From assembly GCA_963972195.1 (NCBI GenBank), contig CAXATH010000006.1:1-64000 (forward strand): 64,000 bases of DNA, read 5' to 3'. Positions 42,746-50,701 of the stretch are shown here, piece after piece; within the stretch, counting starts at the first letter, position 1, and the number at the start of each line of letters is the position of its first letter. The notes under the pieces were generated by a model, which saw only the letters and a list, made by a program, of their open reading frames with translations, was not told where the DNA came from and searched no databases. A program made the translations under genes and the position numbers. This stretch comes from Litorimonas sp963972195 (GTDB lineage Bacteria > Pseudomonadota > Alphaproteobacteria > Caulobacterales > Maricaulaceae).

Positions 42746-43936
42746 TTACGCCGCCGCCTTCAGCAGTTTAATTGCGTCGAAATCCTGCACTCCGCCGCCG
42801 ACGCGTTTTGTCGTGTAGAATAAAACGTAAGGCTTGGCGGAATAGGGATCGCGCAGCACGCGCACGCCCTGACGGTCCACGATCAGATAGCCGCGGCGGA
42901 AATCGCCAAAGGCAATGGCGGCGTTTCCGCTGGATATATCCGGCATGTCTTCCGCCTCGACCAGCGGATAACCGAGTAGAGTTGAAGGCTGCCCCGCTTC
43001 GGTCGCGGGTTGCCAGATATAATTGTCATCGGCATCCTTGAATTTCCGTATCTCATTTACGGTCCGGCGGTTCATGACAAAGCTTGACCCGGCCCGGTAC
43101 CGGCTCTTTCCCGCATAGATAAGATCAAGCAGCGCATCGACAGGAGAGCCTGCCTCAAACGCTCCGGCCGTGCCCGTGCTGACAGTGCCGAGTTCACCGA
43201 AGCTCTGCGTGCCATTCGGGGCTTGAACGTAGTCGAGCAGGCCGCGCGGTTTATTGACCCCGTCTCCGCTAACAAAGGCGGCGGTTTCCTGCGCTGCAAA
43301 GACGTCCCTCACTTCATCGGCAAGCCACTGATCGACATCGGCCACGCCGTCATCCAGCAGCGCCTGCGTGGCGGCGGGCATGGCGTAGAGCTCGCCCGCC
43401 GGGAAATCGAGCAGTTCGAGCTGCGGGGCCTGCGTTTCAATCCGGGCGTCGGTCTCTCCGGCCCAGCCTGACGCGGCGCCGGAGGAGGAGACTGGCTTTT
43501 TAAATAATCCAGCCCCAATGCGCCGAACGGACGCGATAGATCTGAAAGGCGAGCTTTCCGTCAGCGCCCGGTCAATCCGGCTCTCTGTTTCCGGCGGAGC
43601 GATATAGCCGCCCTCCCCATCCGTGCTGGAGAGAGATTTGCCTTCAAGCGAGGCAAGCCCCTGCGCGTCGCCTGTCCGGATGAAGGAGGACCAAGCGGAT
43701 TTGGCTTCATTTTTGTTTCGTCGGCCTTGCAACGGGGTGGACAGGCTCATCGACAGATTGTCTATTTGTTTGGATTGCGCGTCCAGCGCGGCATTGAGGC
43801 GGGAGACCTTCTCGTCGAGAACTCTATCCGAGGATTTCGATTCCAGCGCCGCCAGTCTTTCGTCATTGGCGGATTTGAACGCCTCGAATGTTTTGGCGAA
43901 ATCAGCTTTTAAATGTTTCGTTTCTAAATCAGGCAT
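42746..43936 (-). CDS. GTA major capsid protein (g5, HK97 fold)
   Basis: 396 residues from ATG 43936. The first 13 codons of the longer open frame overlap the protease gene, and the SD AAGGAAA precedes this ATG. N-terminal delta-like coiled coil (EAFKSANDERLAALESK) that the g4 protease would remove. The HK97-fold body starts near SLEGKSLSSTDGEGGYIAPP. Conserved segments: SLLGYPLVEAEDMPDI-like core (TLLGYPLVEAEDM) and the C-terminal KRVGGGVQDFDAIKLLK. Length is normal. Confidence 0.95.
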   Translation of the reverse strand: MPDLETKHLKADFAKTFEAFKSANDERLAALESKSSDRVLDEKVSRLNAALDAQSKQIDNLSMSLSTPLQGRRNKNEAKSAWSSFIRTGDAQGLASLEGKSLSSTDGEGGYIAPPETESRIDRALTESSPFRSIASVRRIGAGLFKKPVSSSGAASGWAGETDARIETQAPQLELLDFPAGELYAMPAATQALLDDGVADVDQWLADEVRDVFAAQETAAFVSGDGVNKPRGLLDYVQAPNGTQSFGELGTVSTGTAGAFEAGSPVDALLDLIYAGKSRYRAGSSFVMNRRTVNEIRKFKDADDNYIWQPATEAGQPSTLLGYPLVEAEDMPDISSGNAAIAFGDFRRGYLIVDRQGVRVLRDPYSAKPYVLFYTTKRVGGGVQDFDAIKLLKAAA

Positions 43937-44381
43937 AAGCCATGTTTCCTTTTTGTGAGAGTGAAAGATCGTCAATTTGGGTAATCCGCGCGGAGCGGAG
44001 CATGGGGAAAGCCACGACCGAGACCTCCCACAAATCCAGTTCTGTCAGGAGGCGCCCGCTGCCGTTTCTGACGGAGCGGCGGACGCGATAGCCAATCGAG
44101 AGACCTGATACGGCTCCGTCACTAATGAGCTGCGCCGTGCGGTCTGTGCTCGGCGTCCCGCCAATCAGGCGGCCCGACACGAAGAGCCCGGTTTTATCCT
44201 CGAAAATCCGGTTCCACACGCCAATCGGCGCGGTCGTCTCGTGACCGAACAACATCGGTAAACGTCCATCAGGCAAGGCGAGTATCGAGGCGGCAAAAGC
44301 GCCCGGACTCACGACATCGCCGGACAAATCCGTTTGTCCGAACAGGCTGGCATAGCCGCTGATACGAAGGGAGGCGCTCAT
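43929..44381 (-). CDS. GTA prohead protease (g4)
   Basis: 150 residues. HK97-type prohead serine protease: GYASLFGQTDLSGDVV, the His in LPMLFGHETTAPIGVW (catalytic), and the Ser in SGLSIGYRV (catalytic). It cuts the capsid delta domain. Its stop overlaps the capsid gene start by eight bases (ATGGCTTATGCCTGA). Confidence 0.95.
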   Translation of the reverse strand: MSASLRISGYASLFGQTDLSGDVVSPGAFAASILALPDGRLPMLFGHETTAPIGVWNRIFEDKTGLFVSGRLIGGTPSTDRTAQLISDGAVSGLSIGYRVRRSVRNGSGRLLTELDLWEVSVVAFPMLRSARITQIDDLSLSQKGNMAYA

Positions 44382-44644
44382 TTCGGGCGCTCAGCTTCAA
44401 TGGCATTGAGAGTGACTTGCCGCTCGATCCGGCCAAGGCTTTCCCGTATCATATCCATTTGCCCTTCGAGCAGAGCGAGGCGTTCCAATGAGGGCTGACG
44501 CAGAACGAGTTGTGTCTCCACGGCCTCAAGCCGCGCATTGGCCCCGCCCGCCCAGATCAGGCCGCTCGCCGTTTGTATGGACAGAGTTATCAACATGCCG
44601 AGCGTGACTGTGCGATTGAAAGAATAGGCTTTGTTCTGGCTCAT
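44378..44644 (-). CDS. GTA small membrane protein (g3.5-like)
   Basis: 88 residues. One hydrophobic segment (VTLGMLITLSIQTASGLIWAG) followed by a helical, Leu/Glu-rich tail that could be coiled coil. Same position and size as the small g3.5 gene of other GTA clusters, role unknown. It overlaps both the portal and the protease gene by four bases. Confidence 0.75.
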   Translation of the reverse strand: MSQNKAYSFNRTVTLGMLITLSIQTASGLIWAGGANARLEAVETQLVLRQPSLERLALLEGQMDMIRESLGRIERQVTLNAIEAERPK

Positions 44645-45816
44645 GCGGCGTCTCCCTTCGGCGAAAGTCCGGCAAGGGCGCGTTTCTCAGCGGCGGATAG
44701 AAAGTCAGCCGCCGTCAGCCTTTGCCAGAGCGTATTCCTGTCTTCGGACAGAGCGGGCACTTTCTCCAGATCGGGTGAAATTATCAGAGCGTCGTCAAAC
44801 CAGGGACGGAGCCAGCTTTGCAGGCCATCCGATGTCTTGCGGACGAGCGGGATAATCGTCTGCCGCCAGAAGGCCTGATTGGCCTCGCGGTAATTGGCGT
44901 AAGTATTGTCGCCCGGCAGGCCGAGCAGCATGGGCGGCACGCCAAAGGCGAGCGCGATTTCGCGGGCGGCTTCGCGGCGGGCCTGGATGAAATCCATATC
45001 GGTCGGCGACAGGCTCATGGATTTCCAATCAAGGCCGCCCTCCAGCACTAGAGGTCGGCCCGCATGGCGCACCCCGGCATGACCTGAGTCCAATTCGGAT
45101 TTCAGGCGTTCAAATTGATCTTCGGTAAGATGCTCCGATCCGCTTGCGCCTTTGTATATGAGCGCGCCGCTGGGGCGCGCAGAATTTTCCAATAGCGCCT
45201 TCGCCCAACGCCCGCCTTCATTATGCAGGTCCACAGCCTGCGCCGCCGCCTGCAAGGGCGAGACAGAGTCCTGCGGACTGAAGAGGCACATGAATAAAAG
45301 CGGAGACCGGCCCGAGGCCGGATCAAGACGTAAGCGGCGTTTTCCGCCCTCCGCCGTTTCGACCTCCCAGGCCGCTGCCGCGCCCGTCCGGGTTTGAAGT
45401 GCCGTCACGACGCCGGGGTTGAGGGCGGAAGGAAAAGCGGGCGCCCCGCCCACCATTCGCGCCTCCAGATAGGCCTCTCCGGAGAGTTGCAAATAACCGT
45501 AAAAAGCTTCGAGCGTTTCGGTCGAGCTGGACATTATCGGCGATCGCATCAAAAACTCTGAGGCCGATGGATCTCCTTCCAGTTTTAAAGGCACGCTCGC
45601 CGCCGCTTCGGCGATCAGGCGGACGCAGCGATAGACGATGGGGTTGCGCGCAAAGCCTTCGCGGCACAGGGCAGAAAAATTACGCGGCGTCCAATGCGCC
45701 TCCGAGCAAAGCTGCAGAGCGATAAGAGGCTGCGCGGCTTTTGTTTCGGATGGCTGTGATTGCGGCGCAGAAAAAAACCCGCTGCGACCCGCAGCGGGTT
45801 TCAGAAAACTAAACAT
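44641..45816 (-). CDS. GTA portal protein (g3)
   Basis: 391 residues from ATG 45816, which has AAGGA about eight bases upstream; the frame is open 14 codons further up. Phage portal family: NPIVYRCVRLIAEAAASVPL, LSPTDMDFIQARREAAREIA and FGVPPMLLGLPGDNTYANYREA. It forms the dodecameric DNA gate of the head. Odd feature: codons 5-15, encoding LKPAAGRSGFF, form a perfect intrinsic terminator (separate entry). The coding frame is intact. Confidence 0.95.
   Translation of the reverse strand: MFSFLKPAAGRSGFFSAPQSQPSETKAAQPLIALQLCSEAHWTPRNFSALCREGFARNPIVYRCVRLIAEAAASVPLKLEGDPSASEFLMRSPIMSSSTETLEAFYGYLQLSGEAYLEARMVGGAPAFPSALNPGVVTALQTRTGAAAAWEVETAEGGKRRLRLDPASGRSPLLFMCLFSPQDSVSPLQAAAQAVDLHNEGGRWAKALLENSARPSGALIYKGASGSEHLTEDQFERLKSELDSGHAGVRHAGRPLVLEGGLDWKSMSLSPTDMDFIQARREAAREIALAFGVPPMLLGLPGDNTYANYREANQAFWRQTIIPLVRKTSDGLQSWLRPWFDDALIISPDLEKVPALSEDRNTLWQRLTAADFLSAAEKRALAGLSPKGDAA
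45771..45801 (-). terminator. Intrinsic terminator inside the portal coding sequence
   Basis: Read on the minus strand, AAACCCGCTGC (45801 down) pairs perfectly over 11 bp with GCAGCGGGTTT around a five-base GGGTC loop, then continues to a run of seven T ending at 45771. It lies 15 bases into the portal gene and points with GTA transcription. On the plus strand only A residues precede it, so it acts leftward only. Translating ribosomes or antitermination would be needed for expression of everything downstream. Confidence 0.85.
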
Positions 45817-45946
45817 GGGGCTTATCCTTTCGGGCGGCGCGTTTTGTTTAACGCGCAATTCCGGCGATAAGCTGTTTATACCCCAGAACCGCTAAGGGCG
45901 GATAATTCTCTTCATATTTCTTGCAAGCTCCTGAAAAGCTTCGGTT

Positions 45947-46384
45947 TTACGCAACCTTAAACAGGGATGGAGTTTTTTTGTGTCGTCCGGTCAGGGTCTG
46001 TGCGAGTTTATAATTGACCTTCAGGTCTTGCCGGCGGGTTTCATCGCCGACGAGAGACGCCAAAGTGATTGCCCGGCGATAGGCTTCGATAGAGCTTTCC
46101 AGCGCCGCGCGGTCGCGGTTTTTCTGGCCAAGCTTCAACAGCGTATCCGCCAAAGCGCATTGGATAATCAGCGCTTCTTTTGGAGCGGAGTCAATTTTGT
46201 AATAGGTTTTAGCTTTGTTGAGCGCTTCAACCGCTTGAATCAGCGGGGCTGTATCATTCGTCTGAGCCGCGAGCGTAATCATCTGCTCCGCCAATTCGCG
46301 GTTAAGCTCCCCTAATTGGGACGTCGTCCGATCCAGCTTTGCCTGCAATTCGTTTTTCAGGTCGCGTTTGGCTTTCAAATTCAT
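45947..46384 (-). CDS. TPR-like protein inserted in the GTA cluster
   Basis: 145 residues from ATG 46384 (GGGGAG with a six-base spacer). N-terminal Lys/Glu-rich helix, then two or three TPR-like helical hairpins (LIQAVEALNKAKTYYKID, ESSIEAYRRAITLASL) and a basic end. Unlike the overlapping structural genes, it is flanked by gaps of about 120 and 130 bases. No standard GTA gene lies here. Could be a lineage-specific regulator, adaptor or morphon-like cargo. I cannot assign a function. Confidence 0.7.
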   Translation of the reverse strand: MNLKAKRDLKNELQAKLDRTTSQLGELNRELAEQMITLAAQTNDTAPLIQAVEALNKAKTYYKIDSAPKEALIIQCALADTLLKLGQKNRDRAALESSIEAYRRAITLASLVGDETRRQDLKVNYKLAQTLTGRHKKTPSLFKVA

Positions 46385-46504
46385 TTTCGTCTCCCCACAG
46401 CCTTCGAAAATCGTCAATCAATTTGGGGCTAATCATGAAGGATTAGAGTTAAGGAGAATTTAAGAGTTGTCGGGTTTTTCTAGTGAACCTTGAGATTTTC
46501 AGGG

Positions 46505-47761
46505 TTATATTCGGCGAATTCCCGGTTCCGATTTGCCCTCGATTAATAAATGCGTCACCGCCCAGACAAGCGCGTCGGCGCGATCCGGACTCTTTGCTCC
46601 GGCCGCTGCTGTGCCCATTAAACGCAATTCGGCTTCCAGTGCGTCGAAGCGGCCCGCGTGTAAAACGCGCCCTTGTTCATAGAGTAAGGCCACTGGTTCT
46701 GCGCGGCCAGTCTTACTCTTTTTGGCGAATACGGTTTTGACCGGAACATAGGGATTGATCGTGTGAAGAACAGTTTTCACCAGGTCCCCGCCTTGATTGA
46801 CTTCGGCAAGCAGGAAGTCGGCGCCCCAGCCCTTATAAAGCGAGATGGCGGTCTTGGCCCAATCCGTCGGGGACAAGCCCTGCACTGTGCCGTCATGTAG
46901 AATATAGGCCCGCGCCGTATTCCCCCGCCCCTGCACGCCGGCGACGATGAGGCCGCATTGATCCGAGCGCGCCCCCGACGTCACGGGCGGGTCAATGGCG
47001 ACAATTACCCTGTCCAGCGGCGGAATAGCGCCTTCATGACGGCAGGTCTCGAATATGGTTTGCGACCAGAGCGCGCCCTCGCGGTCAAACAGGATTTCGC
47101 CCTCCAGTTCCTGCCGTCCTAACCGCGTGCCGCCATAGGTTTCCTTCATCGCCGCCAGAAAGGCCGGAGACAGATTTGCCGCATTAGACGTCGTACGCGC
47201 CCGGCTGACGGCCAGTCCCCCGACCGACATTAGTGATTTAAGCGCCGGGATAGGTTTCGGTGTTGTGGTAATGACAAGTTGCGGCCTTTCCCCGACGCGC
47301 AGTCCGAACCGTAAATTGGACAGGGTCTCTTCAGGGTAGCTCCAGGCGCAAAACTCATCCGCCCAAGCCGCGCCGAATTGCGGGCCGCGCAAACTGTCCG
47401 GGTCCTCGGCGGAAAACAGATACCCCACTGTGCCATTCGGCCAGTCCAGGCGGCGACGGGACGGTGAGTATGTCGGACGTTCCCTCGGATATCCGATATT
47501 GAACAATCCGCTTTCCCCGCCGAGCATGACCTCGCGGGCATCGGCCAAAGTCGGCGCGACCAGGGCAATGCGCCCCGTTTCAAACACTTTCCGGCGCACC
47601 CATTCGGCCCCGGTACGGGTTTTGCCACAGCCGCGTCCCCCCAGCAGGAGCCAAATCAACCAGTCTGTTTCGTTCCGTTGATCGCCGCGTTGCCAGATTT
47701 CCCAGTTTTTGAAAAACTGATAAGGATCATTTCCGGAGAGACTCCAGACGAGCAGCAGCAT
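46505..47761 (-). CDS. GTA terminase large subunit (g2)
   Basis: 418 residues from ATG 47761; the frame is open 47 codons upstream, but that part overlaps g1 and is not like terminase. ATPase domain: Walker A LLLGGRGCGKT, Walker B FGAAWADEF. RNase-H-like nuclease: VIVAIDPPVT, DFLLAEVNQGGD and RADALVWAVTH carry the metal-binding Asp/Glu. In GTAs, it packages random host DNA by a headful process. No clear SD, so coupling to g1 by a 35-base overlap is likely. Confidence 0.93.
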   Translation of the reverse strand: MLLLVWSLSGNDPYQFFKNWEIWQRGDQRNETDWLIWLLLGGRGCGKTRTGAEWVRRKVFETGRIALVAPTLADAREVMLGGESGLFNIGYPRERPTYSPSRRRLDWPNGTVGYLFSAEDPDSLRGPQFGAAWADEFCAWSYPEETLSNLRFGLRVGERPQLVITTTPKPIPALKSLMSVGGLAVSRARTTSNAANLSPAFLAAMKETYGGTRLGRQELEGEILFDREGALWSQTIFETCRHEGAIPPLDRVIVAIDPPVTSGARSDQCGLIVAGVQGRGNTARAYILHDGTVQGLSPTDWAKTAISLYKGWGADFLLAEVNQGGDLVKTVLHTINPYVPVKTVFAKKSKTGRAEPVALLYEQGRVLHAGRFDALEAELRLMGTAAAGAKSPDRADALVWAVTHLLIEGKSEPGIRRI

Positions 47762-48131
47762 CTTCGTCGGAGAGAGGTTCGATTTCAGCGACGAGATGAT
47801 CGAGCCGTTCCAGAAAGCGTCTTCGGTCTTCGGGGTCAGGCGGGGGAAGGTCTTCATAACGCGTGAACTTCTTCTCTGCATTCGCATTCCGAATGCGGTC
47901 ATTTTGCGCCTGTAAATCAGACAGGCATTTCAATGTGCTGCTCATGGAACGGGCAATTTTGTCGAGGGTCTCGGCTGTCTGGCGCGCCGCCCCAGGGTCT
48001 GTGCCCTCTTCTCGTGTTTGCTCCGCCGCCAGAGTCATCTCCTCCAGCAATCGCCATATGGCCATTTGCGGCGCGGCGGCCTCGAAAAGCAGAGCGTCAC
48101 TTTCTTTCGGCGCATGTTTTGGAGGGGGCAT
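47727..48131 (-). CDS. GTA g1, small terminase-like protein
   Basis: 134 residues. N-terminal Ala-rich part, then a long central helix (GAARQTAETLDKIARSMSS) and a C-terminal acidic-basic helix region (DRRRFLERLDHLVAEIEPL). It sits in the conserved g1 position before terminase large subunit, matching the small-terminase-like protein that recognises DNA loosely. Start overlaps the gafZ-like gene by 35 bases. Confidence 0.8.
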   Translation of the reverse strand: MPPPKHAPKESDALLFEAAAPQMAIWRLLEEMTLAAEQTREEGTDPGAARQTAETLDKIARSMSSTLKCLSDLQAQNDRIRNANAEKKFTRYEDLPPPDPEDRRRFLERLDHLVAEIEPLSDEDAAARLESLRK

Positions 48132-48933
48132 AGGAAATTGTCTTTCCAGAAGAAGGCAGATTAGATTTGGACTTGGGCGATGATGAGCCGCGTTTTATTC
48201 CCGCGACCGTACCGTAATGAGCCGAGAGTTTTTTCAAACCGAGCTTCAAAATTGTGAGCCCGCTGCCACTGGCCCAAGATTCGGCGCGTTCGACAGATTC
48301 CAGCGACTGATCCAGACAGCACACCGCAACGACGGCCACATCCAGTCCCGCTCCCATCTCGTCTCGGGCGTCCTGCACCCGGGCTTTGGCATCGGCGGCG
48401 CGAATGAACTGATCTTCCGCGCGATTGCGGTTTCCGCCTTCTTCTACCCCGGCTGTGTCATAACGCTGCGTGGCCGTCAGACCGTGACCCGAGGCATGAT
48501 AGTCCCGCGTAAAACGTCTCCCCGACTCTACCAGAGGCGCGTCGAGCAACGGGCGGCCGTCATAATCCGTCCGCCGCGCCAGGCGGTCTAGGGCCGTCAG
48601 GCGCGTATTCACAGCGGCTTTTCGTTTGACGCCCCCTTGGACATAGACCTCACGTTCTTCCAGATCGTAATGCTGCTGCATCGCCGTCCCGTCCCGTCCA
48701 TGCTTCAACCTGCGCTCCGCCGTTTTGGCCACGCAATATCCGTCCTTATGTAGCTCCAGCGCGCCGTAGGATTCAAGGGCCTGCACGTCCTTGACGGGCA
48801 CCCAGAAAATCGGACGTTTACGCTTATCGCCCAAGGGGCGGGCCGGCATGGCGTCACAGCCCGTATTTAGAGAAATGATAGCCTTATGATGCAGGAGGCG
48901 CCGCAGGATTTGTATTTGATGGGGGCTCAGCAT
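48097..48933 (-). CDS. gafZ: DUF6456 protein, GafZ-like GTA regulator
   Basis: 278 residues. N-terminal winged-helix-like part (HQIQILRRLLHHKA, LESYGALELHKDGY), and a C-terminal DUF6456 domain: TALDRLARRTDYDGRPLLD, GRRFTRDYHAS, DVAVVAVCCLDQSLE. This matches the C-terminal half of GafA (Rhodobacter) and GafZ (Caulobacter), which contact RNA polymerase; GafZ has been described as a GTA antitermination factor. It begins one base after the gafY-like stop and overlaps g1 by 35 bases, so the regulator is in the same operon as the particle genes. Family and role are by memory of published work. Confidence 0.75.
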   Translation of the reverse strand: MLSPHQIQILRRLLHHKAIISLNTGCDAMPARPLGDKRKRPIFWVPVKDVQALESYGALELHKDGYCVAKTAERRLKHGRDGTAMQQHYDLEEREVYVQGGVKRKAAVNTRLTALDRLARRTDYDGRPLLDAPLVESGRRFTRDYHASGHGLTATQRYDTAGVEEGGNRNRAEDQFIRAADAKARVQDARDEMGAGLDVAVVAVCCLDQSLESVERAESWASGSGLTILKLGLKKLSAHYGTVAGIKRGSSSPKSKSNLPSSGKTISYAPSKTCAERK

Positions 48934-49287
48934 TTAAGCGGCCTCCGTCTCTACGGCTTTCGGAGATTGGCGCAGAAAATTTTCGAGACGAATAATCTTC
49001 ATATCCAGCACGGCGTCCTCCCGGCAGTCTTCGATAACTTTCAAAGCATGGGCGACGGTGGATCGGTCTTTCAGGAATATCCGGGCGATATGGGTGGGGT
49101 TTAGCTCATAGACTATATGGGTCAGATACATGGCGAGCTGACGCGTAAACCGCAAATGCGGACTCGCGCAGGGCGGATCGATCAAATCCGGCTCTGCTAT
49201 GCCAAACTCAAGCGCAACAGCCGCAATGGCCAGTCCCGCCTGATGCGTTTGACGGGCTATCATTTTGGGATGGGGTGGGCGTCTCAT
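48934..49287 (-). CDS. gafY: DnaA domain-IV-like HTH protein, GafY-like GTA activator
   Basis: 117 residues. The central part is a Bac_DnaA_C-like helix-turn-helix: FTRQLAMYLTHIVYELN, ARIFLKDRSTVAHALKVIED. Such DnaA-like DNA-binding domains form the N-terminal half of GafA, and in split form GafY. SD CGGAGG precedes the ATG. The stop is followed directly by the DUF6456 gene, giving the pair the exact order of the two halves of GafA. The general DNA-binding role is firm; the GTA role rests on context. Confidence 0.75.
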   Translation of the reverse strand: MRRPPHPKMIARQTHQAGLAIAAVALEFGIAEPDLIDPPCASPHLRFTRQLAMYLTHIVYELNPTHIARIFLKDRSTVAHALKVIEDCREDAVLDMKIIRLENFLRQSPKAVETEAA

Positions 49288-49420
49288 TCAATCCTCCGGT
49301 CATGACTGAAGGCAGTATAGCCCAAAAATCATAAGTGAGGATTATATTCCTATATAAAAGAACAAAATGTCAACATCCGGTCAGTGGAAAGGCCGTGGGG
49401 AATCTCCTAAGAGATTGAAT
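49288..49420 (-). promoter_or_regulatory. Probable GTA operon control region
   Basis: On the minus strand there is a perfect TATAAT (49346-49341), and TTGACA is found at 49373-49368. Their spacing of 21 bases is too long for a standard sigma70 promoter, as might be expected of an activator-dependent one. A near-consensus IHF-like site (ATTCAATCTCTTA, one mismatch) lies at 49420-49408. An 8-bp palindrome GTCATGAC is next to the SD. No binding is proven. Confidence 0.4.
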
Positions 49421-49924
49421 TTAAGCAAAAATTTTATCCTGATCGGACTCTGATTGGGACGAGCGCTGCATTTTGACAAAATGGTCATAACCGAGGATCA
49501 TGTTTACGTCGGCGCCGTTTTCGGACAAGGGCATCCGAATCCAGAATTGCGCCAGATGTGATCCGTTCGGTGTGCCGGGCCGGGTCACTCCGGCATAGGC
49601 CCGTTTATTCTGAACCACATTCCGAAGAACGCGCTGCCAGTAATCCTTGCGGCACCCAAGAGGCAATTCATCAATATGTCGTCCCTGAATTTCGCTGTCG
49701 AACAGATTCCAGAACCCCGTCCCGGCCAGACGAATGCGAAAACGCTCTGCGCCCTCGCACACTTCGGTAATGGTCGTCGTGGGAAGCTGTTTTCCGATCA
49801 CATGCGGTTCAATATCGTGCCGCGCCGGGAGCTGACCACCGACACATTTGGAGCGCCAATAGTCATAAATCTTCTGTTGCTGCGGAAGCACCATTTGATG
49901 GCGTAATGCGTTACCCTTAATCAC
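49421..49924 (-). CDS. PAS-domain protein (PAS_5 type)
   Basis: 167 residues. IYDYWRSKCVGGQLPARHDIE, RFRIRLAGTGFWNLF and GRHIDELPLGCRKDYW match the PAS_5 (PF07310) family common in alphaproteobacteria. It has only the PAS fold, no output domain. Possibly binds a small ligand and acts through a partner. Located upstream of the GTA regulators on the same strand, but with 133 bases between, so probably a separate unit. Stops just before an inverted repeat at 49401-49416. Confidence 0.85.
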   Translation of the reverse strand: MIKGNALRHQMVLPQQQKIYDYWRSKCVGGQLPARHDIEPHVIGKQLPTTTITEVCEGAERFRIRLAGTGFWNLFDSEIQGRHIDELPLGCRKDYWQRVLRNVVQNKRAYAGVTRPGTPNGSHLAQFWIRMPLSENGADVNMILGYDHFVKMQRSSQSESDQDKIFA

Positions 49925-50161
49925 TCAACTCTCCCCCGAACCGGCCCTTATTCCGATCCTGGAGTCTTTATCGAAAAAGCGAGTCCCGGCGGCAACCATT
50001 TGTTAACCATATTTTCAGGAATTGACCCAAAAAAGCCCCGTTTTTTGAATCGCTTCCGATTCGACTTTGGGTGGCGACGCTGGTTCGAAGAGTTGAAATA
50101 AGGAGGACGATCGAATTCCGCCAGATTTGCAGGAACGAAATGGTCGATCCTATTTAGAAGA
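49925..50161. other. Intergenic stretch with possible gene relic
   Basis: A minus-strand 77-codon frame (49948-50181) overlaps the end of the next gene and has a strongly basic, low-information translation. The region also has a 6-bp hairpin GAATCG-CTTC-CGATTC at 50047-50062 and TTAACCAT near 50000, a CtrA-half-site-like motif. None is strong enough to call a gene. Confidence 0.35.
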
Positions 50162-50608
50162 TCAGTCGGAGGGTTCCACAATCTCTTTTACATCTTTGTA
50201 AACACCCTGATAGACCGTCATTATCAAAAAAAATGGGAAAATTATTAGGCCAAGCTTTTCAAAATGTATATCTTCGAAAATCCATCTCCCTAAGAGTTGC
50301 CAAATTATAAGTCCAAAGAAATACACTATACTTTGGTGGGCCATATGTTTTTCATAGAGCTTCTGGAGGTTTTGATTTCCGTGTTTCCAGACATCACTTT
50401 TGACCTTTAAAATAACACAGACGGGAATCCCTGCTATAGCAATAATCCCCAATGACTTAAGGAGTAGAGAGTCCTGGGTCTCAACAAAGGAAAAGAAATA
50501 ACCGAGAGCGACTATCCAAACTAAGCCCAGTATATAAATCCAAACCCGATTGAAGTTTGACCCTTTTGAAGACAGTTTTTCGGCATCGGCGTAAAACGGA
50601 ACACTCAT
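50162..50608 (-). CDS. Membrane protein of unknown function
   Basis: 148 residues from ATG 50608; the frame is open ten codons further upstream. About four hydrophobic segments: VWIYILGLVWIVALGYFF, LLLKSLGIIAIAGIPVCVIL, SIVYFFGLIIWQLLG and LGLIIFPFFLIMTVYQGVY. The DNA is AT-richer than neighbouring genes, which suggests acquisition. No family recognised, and no partner gene evident. Confidence 0.6.
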   Translation of the reverse strand: MSVPFYADAEKLSSKGSNFNRVWIYILGLVWIVALGYFFSFVETQDSLLLKSLGIIAIAGIPVCVILKVKSDVWKHGNQNLQKLYEKHMAHQSIVYFFGLIIWQLLGRWIFEDIHFEKLGLIIFPFFLIMTVYQGVYKDVKEIVEPSD

Positions 50609-50701
50609 GATCTTCTCCACATGCCTTGACGCACTCAACTTCTGATAGCTATGTCATTCTACAACTTCAAACAGAAAACTTTAGATTAAGCTCTCTAATC
50701 T

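Noticed and set aside
34520..48131. Interpretation of the cluster as an ordinary prophage
   Set aside because: No integrase, repressor, lysogeny or replication genes, and gene order matches RcGTA g1-g15 throughout.
49948..50181. 77-codon basic ORF
   Set aside because: Overlaps the end of the membrane-protein gene and has no recognisable domain; possibly a relic. Kept only as an intergenic note.
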